Shown here piece after piece: positions 61,801-64,000 of a stretch of 64,000 nucleotides of DNA. The notes below the pieces were generated by a model, which was not told where the DNA came from, searched no databases, and worked only from the letters and a program-made list of their open reading frames with translations. Position numbers and translations under genes: made by a program. How positions within the stretch are numbered: the first letter of the stretch is position 1; the number at the start of each line of letters is the position of its first letter. Source of the stretch: Oncomelania hupensis (taxonomy: Eukaryota > Mollusca > Gastropoda > Littorinimorpha > Pomatiopsidae). The stretch lies in contig CM072527.1 in the NCBI GenBank assembly GCA_036898135.1, forward strand, positions 2,917,873 to 2,981,872. The letters run 5' to 3'.

Positions 61801-64000
61801 GACTGGGTTCATGGTGTAGGCCACTCCTCACTCTGCCAGATCTTATTACTGATAATGGTGAGGGCATCAATCATCGCTTCTCCTCCTGCTTGAAGCAGTT
61901 CTGCCAGTATGTTGTCCACTCCCACTGACTTCCCTTTCTTCAGCAATTGCACTGCGGCCAACTTCTTCTTGGAGAATTGTGATGATTTCTCCTCCTTCTC
62001 TGTTCTGGGGACTTGCTAGAACTGGTGGGTCTCCATTTGTTGTGTGGTTGCAAAGGTCAGAGCAGTACTCTGTCCATCTATCCAAGACTTCTTGTTCTTC
62101 TGTAAGGAATATGCCAGGCTTGCTCTGGATCAAGGAGATCTTGGGCTGTTTAATACCTGTCAGCTGCTTCACAGTCTGGTAGGCCTTCTTGCTGTTGTTC
62201 TTGTTCAGACTGTTCTCTATTTCCTGGCATTAATCTTCTATCCAGTTCTCCTTTGCTGTGCTCATGCCTTTTCGGATAGCCTTGTTGATTTTTCGGTAGG
62301 CATCAGCTCCCTGTGAGGTTTTCTGTTTCTTTTTCACCTCTCTTCGTTTGTCACACAGGTCCAAAAGTTCAGGTGTGATCCACGGTTTCTTTTTTGGGCG
62401 GTGCTTACCAAGGATCTCCGTGTCGGCAACTGTCACAGCTGAGTTAAAGGTGGTGGTCATGGTGTTGACATCTACTTCACCAGCTCCCAAAATGAGCAGT
62501 GGTACAAATTTCCCTCCAGTTGTGGCTTGGAATATTTCTGCCACCTCCTGGTCCTGCAGTTTGTCCAGGTCGAACTTTAGTCTGGTGCATTTTGCTGTGT
62601 TTACTCTCTTCAGGTGGAGCCGGAAAGACATCATCACGAGATCGTGGTCACTTCTGATGTCTGCTCCTGGAAAAGTGCGTATCCTGCCAATGTTGACACT
62701 TGATCTGAAGCGTTTCTTGACCATGATGTAGTCAATCTGGTTGTGATGCTCCCCACTGGGACTGTGCCAGGTCCATCGTCTGGATTTTTTGTGGGGACCA
62801 AGCGTGTTTGCCAGTATGAGATTGGAAATGTGTCTAAATTAAACAATAAAGCAACACATTTTAAACGAGAAGATGTGTGGCAGGAGGGGTGGGGGAAATG
62901 GGGTTATAGCCAGTTAAAGGAAGTAGTAAAGGATGGGGATACAGGATATATACATGAGACAACAAGAACGACATTATATTACATACAAAACAGGCATAGC
63001 AGTATATGACTGAAAGACAATTACATATATTGAATGAAAAACAGCTAAAATAACATTGGATTCACATGGAATTAAACAGTCCAACTATTTGTGTCACAGT
63101 ACGCACATAAGTAATATACATTGAAAAACAAAGGTGTACATAAGTGAGAAAGAACCAAACAAATCCCTTATATGTGTATGGATAGACTTGGACTGAAAGA
63201 GGTGGTGGTGTTTCATGTGATGCGCTTGATATTCATTGTATTGTATGTGGTATTCATTGTACGTAATGTTCATTGTTGCTTGCAGATGGCCGCTCTACAG
63301 TCCCCATTCTATGGTGACAAGATGAACCTGTATTCACTGTGTAAGAAAATTGAACAGTGTGATTATCCTCCCCTTCCTTCAGACTGCTACTCAGAGGAGG
63401 TATGTAAATCTTCATCCATTTTTAACAGTTAATTAATGATTATTGTGTTATGAATGTTATACAGTGAGAATTTTGAAAACAGATTGTAAAACGTTCTGGT
63501 TTTATCTTCTTCAAGCTGTATTTTTTTCTTCTTCTTTACAAAGAAACATGTTACTTTTTCATTGTGTGTGTTAAAGTTGTAGGTTCTTTTTTTTAATTTA
63601 CCAAGACTTGGTTCTTCTACTTACAAACCTATAGATTTTTTTCCTTATTACCAAGAAAGCTGGCAGAAAAATGGGTCCTACTGGGTGGCGCAGTAGTGAA
63701 GTGGTTTGGGCACTGCCCTCATTAAACTGGCCAAGAGAAAAGAGAGGTCGAAAAAACGCTTTCCTCCCCAACGATGGAAAGGTTACAGGGACACTTTTTA
63801 CCTTTATCTGCGTCATATTAATTGTTCTCCTTGAATTTGTTTTGCCTCCCACATCACAGCTGCGGAAGTTGGTGGCTATCTGCATCAACCCGGACCCAGA
63901 GCAGCGGCCAACAGTGGAATACGTGTACGACGTAGCGCAGAAAATGAGGGCCGCCACCAACATCCCCAGCCAGACGCAGCCCACTCCTCCCCCTACACCG
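55877..64000 (+). CDS. NEK7: NEK6/NEK7-type serine/threonine kinase, eight coding exons, 3' end beyond window
   Basis: Coding exons: 55877-56050, 56742-56804, 59334-59444, 60062-60170, 60291-60398, 61083-61177, 63286-63399 and 63860-64000 (continues). All introns are GT-AG with matching phases. The catalytic domain is complete: glycine loop [17 protein letters not shown] lysine, [17 protein letters not shown] (helix C Glu), HRDIKPAN catalytic loop, [20 protein letters not shown] (DLG in place of DFG, as in NEK6/7), [20 protein letters not shown], and [20 protein letters not shown] near the C-lobe. NEK6/7 act downstream of NEK9 in spindle assembly and, for NEK7, NLRP3 control in vertebrates (family knowledge). 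An invertebrate single-copy gene cannot be split into NEK6 or NEK7 from this sequence. The C-terminus continues with [14 protein letters not shown] past where vertebrate proteins stop. Introns hold a TIR element and an antisense LINE. Confidence 0.95.
57781..58865. mobile_element. Non-autonomous TIR element, 1,085 bp, in NEK intron 2
   Basis: Left end CAGGGTGGAGAA, right end TTCTCCACCCTG (12-bp perfect TIR), flanked by a perfect 6-bp duplication GTTATT (57775-57780, 58866-58871). Near the left end are nested CCGCGGA motifs (TCCGCGAATCCGCGGATTTC then CGCGGAAGGCATTTTCCGCGG). Interior frames are short and unrecognised (minus 57980-58276, 98 codons; + 58122-58367, 81 codons with [24 protein letters not shown] acidic sequence). 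The TIR and duplication length would fit a hAT-type or related lineage. Confidence 0.85.
59440..60060. other. NEK intron 3, no additional gene
   Basis: A (GTT)n patch lies just after the exon 3 donor (59455-59482). The rest is unremarkable AT-rich intron. Confidence 0.6.
61261..62846 (-). pseudogene. RTE-type LINE, decayed and internally deleted, antisense in NEK intron 6
   Basis: On the minus strand, from 62846: a [15 protein letters not shown] / [20 protein letters not shown] region and [20 protein letters not shown], the C-terminal part of the apurinic endonuclease with its SDH motif. Then a linker ([20 protein letters not shown]), [20 protein letters not shown], an RT start ([20 protein letters not shown]), and near 61400 an IGVPQG-like RT motif. 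Immediately after it the sequence jumps to [15 protein letters not shown], which belongs to the domain downstream of the RT (compare 31070-31120). About half of the RT, including the catalytic YADD region, is therefore deleted. Several frameshifts elsewhere. Confidence 0.85.

Overview
The window is animal nuclear DNA. It has spliced genes with GT-AG introns, many microsatellites, non-LTR retrotransposon debris, tRNA-derived SINEs, LTRs and cut-and-paste transposons. The (ATT)n, (ATC)n and (CT)n tracts, the AAGGTCA-rich repeats and the tRNA-SINE style suggest a lophotrochozoan, most likely a mollusc. That placement is inference and no taxonomic search was run.

Two host genes are clear. GCLM, the modifier subunit of glutamate-cysteine ligase, lies on + at 29768-36907 with six coding exons and 273 codons, and looks complete. 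A NEK6/NEK7-type mitotic kinase lies on + at 55877-64000 with eight coding exons; its last exon runs off the window. Everything else I can identify is mobile or repetitive.

1-11.4 kb is repeat-rich intergenic DNA: a minisatellite with a conserved peptide-like core, a solo LTR (2032-2563), LINE fragments, an internally deleted mariner-like element (9761-10361), a foldback repeat and a 124-bp MITE.

11475-27625 is a whole Polinton/Maverick with terminal inverted repeats and a perfect 6-bp target duplication (GGATAA). It carries a protein-primed DNA polymerase B, a retroviral-type integrase, a packaging ATPase, a double-jelly-roll major capsid protein, and about ten other proteins, several with membrane segments. 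The polymerase is broken by a solo LTR with its own 5-bp duplication and by three frameshifts; two further genes are frameshifted. Capsid, ATPase and integrase frames are open. Nearly all of its start codons sit in a shared TAAAAATG-like context, and three divergent gene pairs are separated by only 22-36 A/T-rich bases. I found no recognisable adenovirus-type protease.

27.6-41.3 kb holds a tRNA-SINE, a LINE tail, a MITE, GCLM (introns full of simple repeats and an RTE-type LINE remnant) and an intergenic stretch.

41288-53812 is a nested structure. Two hAT-like, non-autonomous elements (BED-finger start and hATC-like end, no catalytic core) lie in opposite orientation 81 bp apart. The first is split by a 9.34-kb element (42050-51393) with about 290-bp inverted repeats and a perfect 8-bp duplication (TGCTGAAC); the second hAT copy preserves the empty site. 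The large element carries a decayed PIF1-like helicase and no transposase I can name. A MITE with the same termini lies at 5715-5838. This is the best candidate in the window for an undescribed system.

53.8-64 kb is the NEK gene, with a 1,085-bp TIR element (6-bp duplication GTTATT) in intron 2 and an antisense, internally deleted RTE-type LINE in intron 6.
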